Assembly (NCBI GenBank): GCA_002389295.1
Contig: DGOE01000108.1
Span: 1-42,684, forward strand
Origin: Flavobacteriales bacterium UBA4474
GTDB taxonomy: Bacteria > Bacteroidota > Bacteroidia > Flavobacteriales_D > Sanyastnellaceae
DNA: 42,684 nucleotides
Reading direction: 5' to 3'
Shown here: piece after piece, positions 16,547 to 25,661 of the stretch
How positions within the stretch are numbered: the first letter of the stretch is position 1
How the letters are laid out: the number at the start of each line of letters is the position of its first letter
Made by a program: the position numbers and the translations under genes
Notes under the pieces: model-generated
Told to the model about the DNA's origin: nothing
The model's database searches: none
Seen by the model: the letters and a program-made list of their open reading frames with translations, nothing else

Positions 16547-17404
16547 ATGCGCGGCGTACGGTTACTTTGGTCCAATGCCGTGATTTCACTTGGCGCAGCG
16601 GGGTGCGTCATGCGCTCTTTTTGCCTCACTGGATGGGAAGGAAATCACGCCACTCCATGGGTTTTTGCCCTCGGCTTGGCCGCCTCCACTTGGCTGGCCT
16701 ACACGTGGCAGCGACACGTCAAATCCACCCGAATCGATGGGCTGAGGCCAGAGCACGCCGCTTGGCATGCGCGCCAAACCAAAAAACTGGCGGGGCTCAG
16801 CTTGATTGTGTTGCCCTTGGCGTTGTGGCCTCTGTGGCTGTCTTGGCAAAAATGGATGGGCGCTGATGCGACAGATTGGGTACCCGTTTTGGTGCTCGCA
16901 ACCGCCATTTTTCTCACCGCGTTGTATGCTGGTTTGCCCGGCGATAGGGGCATTCGCTTCGCCCTGCGCCGATTGCCGCGCATGAAATTGATGTGGATCG
17001 GATTGGTCTGGGCGCTGGTTACGGCGGCCTGGCCGGCCTGGTGGCTACACGGCCAATCAGTGGGCAGCACCCTGTCGTGGGGCGCCCTCATGACCGAAAG
17101 GGCCTGCATCATCATGGCCCTGACCCTGCCCTTTGATTTGAGGGACCGGGATTGGGACCCCCCGAGCCTGCGCACCATTCCGCAACGTTGGGGTCCCATG
17201 GGCACCCGCATTGCGGCAATATTCCTCCTGATTGTCGCCTGCGCAGCCGCGCATGCCGCGGGCAACGCACTGAGGTACTGTATTGGACCCGTGCTGATGA
17301 TGCCCGCTGTGTGGTGTGCTTCCAAAGACCGGGGACCGGGCTATTTCTTGCTGTTGGATGGGCTGCTCATCCTCGATGCTGTCGCGGTGATGTGCGCGCC
17401 ATGA
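16547..17404 (+). CDS. UbiA-like prenyltransferase family membrane protein
   Basis: A 285-residue protein with about eight hydrophobic helices. The second aspartate motif of the UbiA family is recognisable at LPFDLRDRDWD, followed by the helix-turn SLRTIPQRWG seen after that motif in UbiA homologues. The first Asp-rich motif (NDxxDxxxD) is absent; its place is taken by AYTWQRHVKSTRIDG. It is therefore a divergent family member whose prenyl transfer activity is uncertain. I choose the ATG at 16547, preceded by GGAGG four bases away in the strand; a TTG nine bases upstream is less likely. It is divergent from gcvP and convergent with hemL, with only three bases between the stops. Confidence 0.65.
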   Translation: MRGVRLLWSNAVISLGAAGCVMRSFCLTGWEGNHATPWVFALGLAASTWLAYTWQRHVKSTRIDGLRPEHAAWHARQTKKLAGLSLIVLPLALWPLWLSWQKWMGADATDWVPVLVLATAIFLTALYAGLPGDRGIRFALRRLPRMKLMWIGLVWALVTAAWPAWWLHGQSVGSTLSWGALMTERACIIMALTLPFDLRDRDWDPPSLRTIPQRWGPMGTRIAAIFLLIVACAAAHAAGNALRYCIGPVLMMPAVWCASKDRGPGYFLLLDGLLILDAVAVMCAP

Positions 17405-17407
17405 GCA

Positions 17408-18727
17408 TCAACCAAACACCGCATCCAACGCCGCATTGAATGCCGCAGCGGCCTCGTCGATCACGGCGTCACTGTGGGCAGCCGATACAAAGCCCACTTC
17501 ATAGCCCGAAGGACCCAAGTACACTCCGCGCTCCAACAAAGCCGCGTGGAGCTTGGAGAAATAGGCCATGCTGTCCGGATCGATCTCGCTGCTGCGCCGG
17601 ATGTGCACCTGGTCACTAAACGCGAGCCAGAAAATGCTTCCCCGCGTAAAAATCCGCAGTGGATACCCCTTGGCTTCGGCGTGGGCCAGCACCGGGTCCA
17701 CCATGCGGCGTGTGCGGCGCTCCTGATCCTGGTAAAATCCAGGCTTCAAACACTCGGTCAATTGTCCTGCGCCTGCGGCCATCGCCACAGGGTTGCCGCT
17801 CAGCGTCCCAGCCTGATAAACCGGACCTACCGGGGCCACGTGGTCCATGATGTCGGCTGCAGCGGCATACGCACCGACGGGCATGCCGCCACCGATGATC
17901 TTACCAAAGGCCATGACGTCTGGACGGATGCCATAATACTCTGCCGCACCTCCGAAGGCCACGCGAAAACCGCTGATCACTTCGTCAAACAACAGCAGCA
18001 CCCCGTAACGGTCACAGAGGTCGCGCACCCCTTGCAAAAAGGCCGGGTCTTGAATCAGCAGCCCATTATTGGCTGGAATTGGCTCGATGGCCACCACCGC
18101 CAGGTCATCCGCATACTGCTTCATCGTGGTCTCCAATGCGTCGAGGTCATTGAGGGGCAACACCAAGGTCTCCCGGGCATAAGCCTCAGGCACACCTGCA
18201 GAAGTCGAAGTACCCAGCGTGGCCAGCCCACTTCCTGCCTTGACCAACAGCGCATCGACATGGCCATGATAGCAACCGTCGAACTTGAGGATTTTGGACT
18301 TTCCGGTCACCCCACGCGCCAGGCGGATGGCACTCATGGCAGCCTCCGTGCCACTGCTAACAAAACGAATGCGCTCGGCAAAAGGGTGGTTGTCCAGAAT
18401 GAGCCCCCCGAGCTCGTTCTCCAAACGTGTGGGGGTACCAAACGAAGTGCCCTTGCTCACAGCCGACATGATGCGCTCCTGCACCGCGGGATGGGCATGG
18501 CCCAGAATCAGCGGTCCCCATGAGCAACAGAAATCGATGTACCGCTGGCCATCCGCATCCCAAATGTGCGGGCCTTCCCCCCTTTCCATAAACAAAGGGG
18601 TCCCGCCCACTGCGCCAAACGCCCGCACCGGAGAGTTGACCCCTCCGGGAAACTTGCGCTGCGCCTCCGCGAAGAGCGCGGCACTTTTGGACCTTGTGTG
18701 GGTAGAAGAAGGAGATGTAGTGGACAT
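17408..18727 (-). CDS. hemL: Glutamate-1-semialdehyde 2,1-aminomutase
   Basis: A 439-residue PLP enzyme of class III aminotransferase type that turns glutamate-1-semialdehyde into 5-aminolevulinate in the C5 heme route. The PLP lysine is Lys276 in FGKIIGGGMPVGA. Other HemL hallmarks are FPGGVNSPVRAF near the N-terminus, FVSSGTEAAMSAIRLAR, DGCYHGHVDALLVKAGSG and YQAGTLSGNPVAMAAG. The length is standard. The enzyme that makes its substrate, HemA, is encoded at 34436. The start at the ATG at 18727 is divergent from kynureninase. Upstream, TAATTTCG at 18744-18751 resembles a -7 box but lacks an obvious -33 partner. Confidence 0.96.
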   Translation of the reverse strand: MSTTSPSSTHTRSKSAALFAEAQRKFPGGVNSPVRAFGAVGGTPLFMERGEGPHIWDADGQRYIDFCCSWGPLILGHAHPAVQERIMSAVSKGTSFGTPTRLENELGGLILDNHPFAERIRFVSSGTEAAMSAIRLARGVTGKSKILKFDGCYHGHVDALLVKAGSGLATLGTSTSAGVPEAYARETLVLPLNDLDALETTMKQYADDLAVVAIEPIPANNGLLIQDPAFLQGVRDLCDRYGVLLLFDEVISGFRVAFGGAAEYYGIRPDVMAFGKIIGGGMPVGAYAAAADIMDHVAPVGPVYQAGTLSGNPVAMAAGAGQLTECLKPGFYQDQERRTRRMVDPVLAHAEAKGYPLRIFTRGSIFWLAFSDQVHIRRSSEIDPDSMAYFSKLHAALLERGVYLGPSGYEVGFVSAAHSDAVIDEAAAAFNAALDAVFG

Positions 18728-18802
18728 GGCTCGCGATTCCGCGCGAAATTAGCCCCCTCAGCGCGCACAGCCGCGCCGGACATCGCCCCCGATCAAACAC
18801 CC

Positions 18803-20107
18803 ATGCCCCCTGAAAACACCGATTGGTCCGACCACCGGAAATTCCTGGAAGAGGCCCGCACCCGGGACGCGCAAGATGTGCTTTCGCCTTTTCGCAGCAG
18901 GTTCCACATGCCACCGCATGGCGCAGGTGAAGCCCTTTACTTCACCGGCAACTCCCTGGGATTGCAGCCCGTGGGTGCCAAAGACATCATCGATGGGGAG
19001 CTTGAAGACTGGAAACGCCTGGGCGTTGAAGCCCACTTTGACGGTCGGCGGCCTTGGGTGAGCTACCACAAGGAGGCCACTGAGGATTTGGCGGAATTGA
19101 TGGGCGCACTGCCCGTTGAAGTCGTGGCCATGAATGCCTTGACGGTCAACCTGCACCTGCTGCTGGTATCGTTCTACAGGCCGCAAGGCAGCCGAACCAA
19201 ACTCATGATCGAAGCGGGGGCTTTCCCCAGCGACCGCTACGCCGCCCTTTCCCAACTCAGGCTGCACGGGCTCGATCCTGCTGAACACCTGATTGAACTG
19301 TCCCCGCGTCCAGGCGAACACGTCTTGCGCACGGAGGACATCCAAGACCGCATCGCCCAAGAAGGAGACCAATTGGCATGCGTGATGCTCTGCGGCGTGC
19401 AGTACTACACGGGGCAGTGGATGCCCATGCGCGAGATCACTCAAGCGGCCCATGCCGCTGGCGCCACTTGCGGATTCGATTTGGCCCACGCTGCGGGCAA
19501 TGTCCCCCTGGCCCTGCACGACTGGGACGTGGACTTTGCCTGTTGGTGCGGATACAAATACCTCAATGGGGGGCCGGGCTGCACGGCCGGCGCTTTTGTC
19601 CACGAACGGCACGCCAACAAACCCGATCTGCAGCGCTTCGAAGGGTGGTGGGGACACGCGGAAGCCCGCCGTTTCAAGATGGAGCCCGACTTTGATTTGA
19701 TGCCGGGCGCAGAGGGGTGGCAGACCTCCAATGCCCCCGTGATGAACATGGCGGCCATGCTGGCTTCACTGGCTGAATTCCGTGCTGCAGGCATGGAACG
19801 GTTGCGCGCCAAATCCTTGGATTTGACGGCCTTTCTCGAAAGCGGCATACATGCCGTTGCCGCATCCACGGGGAGCCGGCTTGAAATCCTCACACCCTCG
19901 GACCCGGCGGCTCGGGGCTGTCAGCTATCGCTGGTCGCACACGGCCATGGCAAGGCCCTGTTCGAGCACCTGACCAACCAAGGTGTCATCTTGGATTGGC
20001 GCGAACCCGCCGTCATCCGCATGGCCCCCGTTCCCCTCTACAATTCATTTTCCGATGTCGCAGAATTCCTGGGCATCCTGCATGCCGGCCTCCGGGGAGA
20101 CACGTAG
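18803..20107 (+). CDS. kynU: Kynureninase
   Basis: A 434-residue PLP-dependent hydrolase that splits kynurenine or 3-hydroxykynurenine to (3-hydroxy)anthranilate and alanine. The PLP lysine is Lys252 in GYKYLNGGPGCTAGAF. Other hallmarks are YFTGNSLGLQP, GFDLAHAAGNVPL and the C-terminal DWREPAVIRMAPVPLYNSF. The frame can be extended to 18566, but that stretch overlaps hemL on the other strand and reads as a shadow; the ATG at 18803 gives the family N-terminus. Together with 3-hydroxyanthranilate dioxygenase (5359) it points to tryptophan-derived NAD synthesis. The ktrA-like gene follows after 9 bases, so the two probably share a transcript. Confidence 0.95.
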   Translation: MPPENTDWSDHRKFLEEARTRDAQDVLSPFRSRFHMPPHGAGEALYFTGNSLGLQPVGAKDIIDGELEDWKRLGVEAHFDGRRPWVSYHKEATEDLAELMGALPVEVVAMNALTVNLHLLLVSFYRPQGSRTKLMIEAGAFPSDRYAALSQLRLHGLDPAEHLIELSPRPGEHVLRTEDIQDRIAQEGDQLACVMLCGVQYYTGQWMPMREITQAAHAAGATCGFDLAHAAGNVPLALHDWDVDFACWCGYKYLNGGPGCTAGAFVHERHANKPDLQRFEGWWGHAEARRFKMEPDFDLMPGAEGWQTSNAPVMNMAAMLASLAEFRAAGMERLRAKSLDLTAFLESGIHAVAASTGSRLEILTPSDPAARGCQLSLVAHGHGKALFEHLTNQGVILDWREPAVIRMAPVPLYNSFSDVAEFLGILHAGLRGDT

Positions 20108-20116
20108 ATTGCGCCC

Positions 20117-20800
20117 ATGAAGAGCATGCGTTACGTCGTGATCGGGATCGGCAAATACGGATCCCGGATTGCATTGGAAATGGCCGGTCGGGGCGCCGAG
20201 GTCTACGCCATCGATTGCGTGGAAGAAAAGGTGGAAGAGGTGTCCGACGACATCGCACTGGCGATCACCATGGACGCCACCGACCCCAAGGCCCTGCGCA
20301 GCCAGAAATTGGAAGAAATGGACGCCGCCGTGGTGGCCATTGGAGACAATTTCGAGGCCACTGTATTGACCACCCTCAACCTGCTCGACTTGGGCATCCC
20401 CCGCGTCATCGTGCGGGCTTCCGGACCCCACCAAGAACGCATCCTGCGCAGCTTGGGCGTGCAAGAGATCCTCGCCCCGGAAGCCGAGTTCGCCAGCATC
20501 GTCGCAGAACGGTTGGTCAACCCCAACCTCAGGGGCTTTCTCGAACTCCCCGACGACTTCGAGATCGCGGAAATCCAAGCCCCCAATGGCATCATCGGCC
20601 GCAGCCTTGGCGACATCGATTTGACAACGCGGTACGACCTGCGCTTGATCACCATCCGCAGGACCTACGAAGAAGGCGGAGGCACGAAAGAACACCTCAT
20701 CGGCATTCCGCGGCCCGATACGACGGTAGAGAAAACCGATACGCTCGTGGTTTTTGGCACCCTTGGAAACGTCAACCGTTTCCTGGAGGTCAACGAATGA
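20117..20800 (+). CDS. ktrA: KtrA/TrkA-type RCK potassium-channel regulatory protein
   Basis: A 227-residue cytoplasmic RCK protein. The N-terminal Rossmann domain (RCK_N) has VIGIGKYGSRIA and an acidic end to strand 2 (YAIDC), which bind NAD(H) or ATP/ADP. The C-terminal RCK_C domain follows from about residue 135. Such proteins gate the membrane subunit KtrB/TrkH for potassium uptake; no such subunit is encoded in the window. It sits 9 bases after kynU. A second in-frame ATG at 20126 (MRYVVIGIG) is a possible start. The 3' end overlaps the convergent T9SS type B gene by 11 bases. Confidence 0.9.
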   Translation: MKSMRYVVIGIGKYGSRIALEMAGRGAEVYAIDCVEEKVEEVSDDIALAITMDATDPKALRSQKLEEMDAAVVAIGDNFEATVLTTLNLLDLGIPRVIVRASGPHQERILRSLGVQEILAPEAEFASIVAERLVNPNLRGFLELPDDFEIAEIQAPNGIIGRSLGDIDLTTRYDLRLITIRRTYEEGGGTKEHLIGIPRPDTTVEKTDTLVVFGTLGNVNRFLEVNE

Positions 20801-22367
20801 GGGTCACAGACCCGACCTTCTCGCGGTAGGCGCCTGAAGAGATGCCATCATCCAACAAGGGGCGCCAAACGGCCCGGTAACCGTAGAGTCCTCCCGGCGC
20901 CAATTCACCGCTTTCCAAGCGGCCATTCCAGCGTTCCTGCAGGTCTTCTGATCGGTACACTTCGAAACCCCAGCGGTTGAAGATCACCAACTCAAAGCCC
21001 GCCACAGCTTCGGCATAGCCACCAAAGCCATCGTTGATGTCGTCTTCATTGGGCGTAAAAGCCGAAGGAAAATACACGCTGTCCTGTTGGCAGAAGTCCA
21101 CCACAGCAATGCTGGCTGAATCCTGGCACCCATTGGAATTCAAAGTCAAGGTAACCGTGTAGCTGCCTTCAGCGGACAACAAAATCCCCGGGCCCGTGGA
21201 CCCATCAGACCACTGGTAAGCCACATCGGGCTGGCTCACGTCCAACCAAATCGGCCCGTCTTCTTCCAAGCACAAAACCGTATCCCCTGGCAAGGCTGGC
21301 ACTGGAGACGGCAAAAAGACAGGGGTGATCTCGGCCGTGCCCGTGCACCCCGTGACATCAACTGCAATGGCCTCGTAGGTGCCCGAACCCACCACCGTGA
21401 TTTCACTACCGGCCTCTCCAGTAGACCAACCCACACCCGCCACCGTAGTATCGCTGGTGACCGTAGCTGTCAACAACACCGGTTGACCCTCACAAGCGGC
21501 ACTGCCCGTGGTCAGCGCAATCACCGGGTTGTCCACGATGAGGATGTCCACCGTATCGGTGCGTTCGCATCCCTGCGGATTCAAAGCGGTGACCCAGTAG
21601 GTCCCCGACGTATCCGCTACAATTGACGCGATGGAATCGCCCGTGCTCCAAGTGATGTCCTCCACCGAGGCATCCAAACCGGTATTCAGCGCAGCCACTT
21701 CACCCTCACACAATTCCTGGTCGGGACCCAGTTCGATGGGGGTCACTGTGGATGTGACAAAAATGCTGTCTTCGTATTGGCACTGTCCCTGTGCACCTAC
21801 TGAAGCTGTAGCGTAGTACCACTGGTCGGCATCGATCAGCAATTCCGGTGTGGCCGTATTGGCTCCATACAGCAACAAGGATGGCTCCCAGTTCCAGCTC
21901 ACCCCAGCCATGGCCTGGGCTTCTGCCGAAGGCTGCAGCGTAAACCCATTCAAGTCGCACACCAGTGTATCGGCGGGCAGGTCGATGTTGACCGCAGGCG
22001 CCACCTGCACCACAATCGTGTCTTGCCAGATGCAGTTGTTTTGCAAATCCTGGGCGACGCACCAGATGGTCAGGGTGCTGTCAAAAACAGTTTCAAAACT
22101 CTGGGTTTCGGTGCCCCCGAGGATGTCAAAGGGGTACCAACTGAAGTTGAAGTTGTCGGGATTCGCATCGGTAGGGTTGGCATAACCCTGGGCCACATTG
22201 ATGTAGACAAAGGTCAACTGGGCCTCACAGACATAATTGGGGTTGGTGGTGACATAAGGTTGCCCCACCCCGGTTGAGACGCAAGGGTCCTGCGTCCACA
22301 AGGGGAACATCACCGCCATGAACGACAGCAAGGCAAAAAACCGGGCACAGGGAGCAGGCACCTTCAT
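20790..22367 (-). CDS. Secreted T9SS type B (gliding-motility-type C-terminus) protein
   Basis: A 525-residue exported protein. After a signal peptide (about residues 1-26) come several Ig/PKD-like repeats with cysteine pairs, for example LCEGEVAALNTG and ACEGQPVLLTATV, each followed by WSTG- or WSDG-type turns. The last 90 or so residues are the CHU_C type B sorting domain: FPSAFTPNEDDINDGF, then FELVIFNRWGFEVYRSEDL and GLYGYRAVW. It should be secreted by T9SS. Lysine occurs only at residue 2 and in the last dozen residues. I choose the ATG at 22367; a TTG nine bases upstream falls inside the -7 box. Its stop overlaps ktrA by 11 bases on the opposite strand. Confidence 0.87.
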   Translation of the reverse strand: MKVPAPCARFFALLSFMAVMFPLWTQDPCVSTGVGQPYVTTNPNYVCEAQLTFVYINVAQGYANPTDANPDNFNFSWYPFDILGGTETQSFETVFDSTLTIWCVAQDLQNNCIWQDTIVVQVAPAVNIDLPADTLVCDLNGFTLQPSAEAQAMAGVSWNWEPSLLLYGANTATPELLIDADQWYYATASVGAQGQCQYEDSIFVTSTVTPIELGPDQELCEGEVAALNTGLDASVEDITWSTGDSIASIVADTSGTYWVTALNPQGCERTDTVDILIVDNPVIALTTGSAACEGQPVLLTATVTSDTTVAGVGWSTGEAGSEITVVGSGTYEAIAVDVTGCTGTAEITPVFLPSPVPALPGDTVLCLEEDGPIWLDVSQPDVAYQWSDGSTGPGILLSAEGSYTVTLTLNSNGCQDSASIAVVDFCQQDSVYFPSAFTPNEDDINDGFGGYAEAVAGFELVIFNRWGFEVYRSEDLQERWNGRLESGELAPGGLYGYRAVWRPLLDDGISSGAYREKVGSVTLIR

Positions 22368-22373
22368 TTCCCT

Positions 22374-22402
22374 CAAAATTAGCCCCTTTCAGCCTGAGCG
22401 AA
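22374..22402 (-). promoter_or_regulatory. Probable promoter of the T9SS type B gene
   Basis: On the minus strand TTC (22400-22402), 18 bases, then TAATTTTG (22374-22381) matches the Bacteroidota promoter pattern. The box ends six bases before the ATG at 22367, so the transcript is predicted to be leaderless or nearly so. Confidence 0.55.
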
Positions 22403-22428
22403 AGGACCTTGAGTTCAGGATGTTCAAA

Positions 22429-24099
22429 TCAAGGCCGTGGATGAACGGCAATGTCCAATTCAATTTCCCATCCGGCCCGCACGTCTACACCGCTCGCCCA
22501 GCGCACCACCGCCTCGGGGCCCATGCCCTGCGCAGGACGCACGCCGGACCAACGGCCATTGCCATCGCTGTCTGACACGCACACCACACCGTACTTGCCC
22601 GGAAGCAATCCCGTAAACCGGCCTTCGCTGTCCAATGGATGGTCCATCATGGGCAGGCCCGAACCATTGACCAAGAGCCACAGCGCATCCGCTTGGGCCA
22701 AAGACACCGTGTCCCGGTTCAACCGAATGGTGCCAAAGTCCGCCTCCTTCTTCACCGAAACGCGCCAATCCAACGTGTCCGGGGTGCCTCCTCCCTGCCC
22801 TGCGACCGCGCCGGGCTCCAGCACGATGTCCACCTTCGATCCCGGTGCAAATGGGCCCGCCTTCAAATGGGGACCCTCCAATCGAAATGCCCCTCCAGAG
22901 ACAGCGGTAGTATCCCCTTCCAATATGACCACAGCCGAGCACAGCGATGTATCCAACGCGGTGGGTACGGGAGCAAACCGCATGGAAAACGCACCGCCTG
23001 GATGCAGCGTTCGCTCAACGGGGCCCACGGCAAACGGTGGGTCTACAGGTTCCAAGTCTTTGAACTTTAGGGTGTCCGTTCCCGCTGGGTGGCGAAGGAG
23101 CCACACCGCATTTTCGGAGGTGTCTCCGAGGTCCAACACCGCCCAAACACTGTCACCTTCCAGTGGCAAAGGCACGGAATGCACCCTTCCGGTCTCCCCG
23201 CTTGAATCGGCAAGAGTGAGGTTGAATTCCGCATCCAACCAACCGTCTGGACCCTTTCTGAGGTCGCCCAATCCTGTGATGGCCGCCCGGAAATAACCTG
23301 AAGAATCCAAGCGCACCCCTGACGTGTAGGTCAATGGAACTACCGGGGGCGCATCCATCCGCAAGGTTTCACCGTTCTGCATGGGCACCCACCCGGCACT
23401 GTCCATTGCCGAAACCAACACAGTGGATGCCCACGCCACGGCTTCTGCGTTGTCGGACCGGTAATTGCCATTGGCATCGTCTACCACCACGCACCCAAAC
23501 GAATCCAGGGGCAAGTAACCCACATCAAACGCACCGCTGTCATCCAACATGCCCACATAATCCGGCAGAGGACGCACCGAATCCGGCAAAGAGGGGTCGA
23601 GGATGTCCTCTGGAATACCTCCGGAATAGAGCATGACCCGCGCTCCGGGCAACACCTCCCCCGTCCAAGCGTCGCGCACGCTGCCCATGACGCGGCCAGC
23701 GTCCAACGCCGTCCCGGTCGAGAAGACGTATTGCAAGCCCACCGCCACATTGGCTTCCCTCAAGTCGCGCACCGCATCGCCAAACTGCACGATGTACGTG
23801 CGGTCAGGCATGAGGCTGTCTCCCAATTCCACGGTCACACTGCGCCCGCGCACCGCAGCCCGCGGCGGCGCAGGCAAAGGGGGCGATACCAACATTTGCC
23901 GGCGGGCATCCTTCAGCTTTACAAACTCATCAAAGACCAAGGTGAATTCGGTACCCGTGAATCCCGTCGTTCCAAAAGCGGGCTCGGCAACCAGCACCTC
24001 CGGTGCGCTTTCATCAAACCCGCCGCCCTCGGGAGAGCCCACCTGGGCGCAGCCCGCACAGAGCATCAACACCACCGCACCGATCCAAGCTCCGCGCAT
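22429..24099 (-). CDS. Ig-like domain outer-membrane lipoprotein
   Basis: A 556-residue lipoprotein. The signal peptide ends in CAG-Cys17, a plausible lipobox. The first mature domain is a Big_5/SbsA-like Ig fold seen in many Bacteroidota lipoproteins (GTTGFTGTEFTLVFDEFVKL, then TYIVQFGDAVRDLREAN and YVFSTG). A carboxypeptidase-regulatory-like domain follows (GSVRDAWTGEVLPGARVMLY). The rest is beta-rich with a second such turn near the C-terminus (GLLPGKYGVVCVSDSDGNG). The function is unknown. I choose the ATG at 24099, one base after the stop of the sulfoxide reductase gene, because it gives the lipoprotein signal; the frame upstream of it is the shadow of that gene. Unlike the T9SS cargo proteins it contains ordinary lysines. 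Confidence 0.8.
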   Translation of the reverse strand: MRGAWIGAVVLMLCAGCAQVGSPEGGGFDESAPEVLVAEPAFGTTGFTGTEFTLVFDEFVKLKDARRQMLVSPPLPAPPRAAVRGRSVTVELGDSLMPDRTYIVQFGDAVRDLREANVAVGLQYVFSTGTALDAGRVMGSVRDAWTGEVLPGARVMLYSGGIPEDILDPSLPDSVRPLPDYVGMLDDSGAFDVGYLPLDSFGCVVVDDANGNYRSDNAEAVAWASTVLVSAMDSAGWVPMQNGETLRMDAPPVVPLTYTSGVRLDSSGYFRAAITGLGDLRKGPDGWLDAEFNLTLADSSGETGRVHSVPLPLEGDSVWAVLDLGDTSENAVWLLRHPAGTDTLKFKDLEPVDPPFAVGPVERTLHPGGAFSMRFAPVPTALDTSLCSAVVILEGDTTAVSGGAFRLEGPHLKAGPFAPGSKVDIVLEPGAVAGQGGGTPDTLDWRVSVKKEADFGTIRLNRDTVSLAQADALWLLVNGSGLPMMDHPLDSEGRFTGLLPGKYGVVCVSDSDGNGRWSGVRPAQGMGPEAVVRWASGVDVRAGWEIELDIAVHPRP

Positions 24100-24100
24100 C

Positions 24101-24607
24101 TCAATCCCGGTTTTCAAAGCCCACCAACAGGCGGCTTGACATGGCATCCAACAATGACTGCAACCGGGCCGCATCGGCTGCGTCAAAATCCCCAGCGCTT
24201 GCGCTGTCCAAATCAAACACAGCCGCGACCTCACCCTCGGCGTTGCGCACGGGCAACACCAACTCGCTCCGGCTTTCCGGGCTGCAGGCCACGTGACCGG
24301 GAAAGGCCTCCACGTCAGCCACAATCACCGCTTCATTGCGGTTCCAAGCCGCGGCACAGACGCCCTTTCCACGACTGAGCCGGGTGCAGGCCACCGGGCC
24401 TTGAAAGGGACCGAGCACCAATTCGTCTCCATCCACTGTGTAGAACCCCACCCAATGCCAGCGAAACGCCATGTGCACCAAGGCCGCAAAATTGGCCTGA
24501 TTGGCCACGGGGTCCGGATCGATCAGCAATGCCGGACACTGCATGTCCAACTGGTCATACCGCTTCACCCGCGGGGACGCAAGGTCAAATGCCGAGTGGG
24601 TCACCAT
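24101..24607 (-). CDS. msrC: Free methionine-(R)-sulfoxide reductase (GAF domain)
   Basis: A 168-residue single-GAF-domain protein that reduces free methionine-(R)-sulfoxide. The body contains WVGFYTVDGDELVLGPFQGP, then GVCAAAW and FPGHVACSPESRSELVLPV. Cys74, Cys84 and Cys108 are spaced 10 and 24 apart, exactly as the three cysteines of the E. coli enzyme (84, 94, 118), so the catalytic set is complete. I choose the ATG at 24607; the frame extends to a GTG at 24643, which would add 12 residues. The Ig-like lipoprotein gene starts one base after its stop, indicating co-transcription, though no functional link is obvious. Confidence 0.9.
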   Translation of the reverse strand: MVTHSAFDLASPRVKRYDQLDMQCPALLIDPDPVANQANFAALVHMAFRWHWVGFYTVDGDELVLGPFQGPVACTRLSRGKGVCAAAWNRNEAVIVADVEAFPGHVACSPESRSELVLPVRNAEGEVAAVFDLDSASAGDFDAADAARLQSLLDAMSSRLLVGFENRD

Positions 24608-24662
24608 GGTCCGAAGTTCGATAGTCGCGGCGATACCCCGCACCTTCTCGGCGCAACAATGG

Positions 24663-25589
24663 TCAAAAAAGTGCCGGTGTCGGTGTGCGCACGGGGGTTC
24701 CCAAGTGCGCTTTCACAAGGCTGGCAAACAAACGGCACGTCTCCGGGGTCCGAATGCTGTCTGGCTGGTGCACCAGCAAATCGACAGACTGCAACCCCAT
24801 TTCACGCCATTCAACCAGGCGCCGGCACCAATCCGCCAAGCGCTTTTCATCGCTCGGGTGCCCCTCGTATCCACCAAACCTGAGCAGCAGAAAAGGCGCG
24901 GTCATGCGCATGTGCACCGCGTCCCGCCGCAATGCCGTATCGCTGATCACCGCCCCAATGCCCCACCCGCGCATGGACTGCCACACCGACTCCACCGCTT
25001 GCTCATGCTCGGGGTCGGGCGCAAACCAACCGGGATGCCTGAATTCAACTGCCGCTTCCATAGCCCGTGGCCAATCGCGCAGGTAGTGCAACAACCGGTC
25101 GGCGTGCTTTGGACTAAAGTGCGGAGGCAATTGAATAAAGGCTGGCCCGCGCTTCTTTCCGAGCGCGTCCAGTCCCGCGATGAAGTCGTCGGTGGGCCCA
25201 CCACAGTCATTGAACCGCCGGTAGTGGGTAATGATGGCCGGAAACTTGGGGCAAAACTTGAAGTTGTCCGGCATCGCACTGGCCCACTCTTGCATCCGTT
25301 CTGGAGGGTGAATCCGGTAATGCGTGGCGTTCAATTCAATCGTCCCAAAAGACTGGCCGTAATGCGCAGGCCACGTCCGTTGGGGCGCCTTTTCCGGATA
25401 CACAGATCCCCGCCAGCCTTTGATGGTCCACATGGTGCCTCCCGCCCTGACTTCAAACGGCTGCATGGCACTTTCCTTGGCGCCGGGCTGCAACCCAGAG
25501 GCCGTTTCCGCATGGTCCACAGGCAGCGTGAAGTCCACTCCCGGCAACAGTGCCGCTTGCTCTTCCTCTGGAATCTTGCCGTACTTCAC
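24663..25589 (-). CDS. DUF72 family protein (YecE-like)
   Basis: A 308-residue TIM-barrel-type DUF72 protein of unknown function. Family hallmarks are WRGSVYPEKAP, the FGTIELNATHYRI strand, FKFCPKFPAIITH, AFIQLPPHFSP, and AVEFRHPGWF. The frame is open to 25682, but homologues begin with a short lysine-glycine N-terminus just before DFTLPVDH, so I place the start at the GTG at 25589. It is divergent from comF, with 72 bases between the starts. A TTTCTTTG five bases before this GTG faintly resembles the -7 boxes elsewhere in the window. Confidence 0.8.
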   Translation of the reverse strand: MKYGKIPEEEQAALLPGVDFTLPVDHAETASGLQPGAKESAMQPFEVRAGGTMWTIKGWRGSVYPEKAPQRTWPAHYGQSFGTIELNATHYRIHPPERMQEWASAMPDNFKFCPKFPAIITHYRRFNDCGGPTDDFIAGLDALGKKRGPAFIQLPPHFSPKHADRLLHYLRDWPRAMEAAVEFRHPGWFAPDPEHEQAVESVWQSMRGWGIGAVISDTALRRDAVHMRMTAPFLLLRFGGYEGHPSDEKRLADWCRRLVEWREMGLQSVDLLVHQPDSIRTPETCRLFASLVKAHLGTPVRTPTPALF

Positions 25590-25661
25590 AGGGGCAAAGA
25601 AAGTTGGTGCGCGGGCAAAAGCACAGCCCTCCCTTTGCCAGGCCTCTCCCAAATTGGCCCT

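Noticed and set aside
24501..25661. Long N-terminal extension of the comF frame
   Set aside because: It runs over msrC and the DUF72 gene on the other strand; ComF proteins are about 230 residues, which the GTG at 25662 gives.
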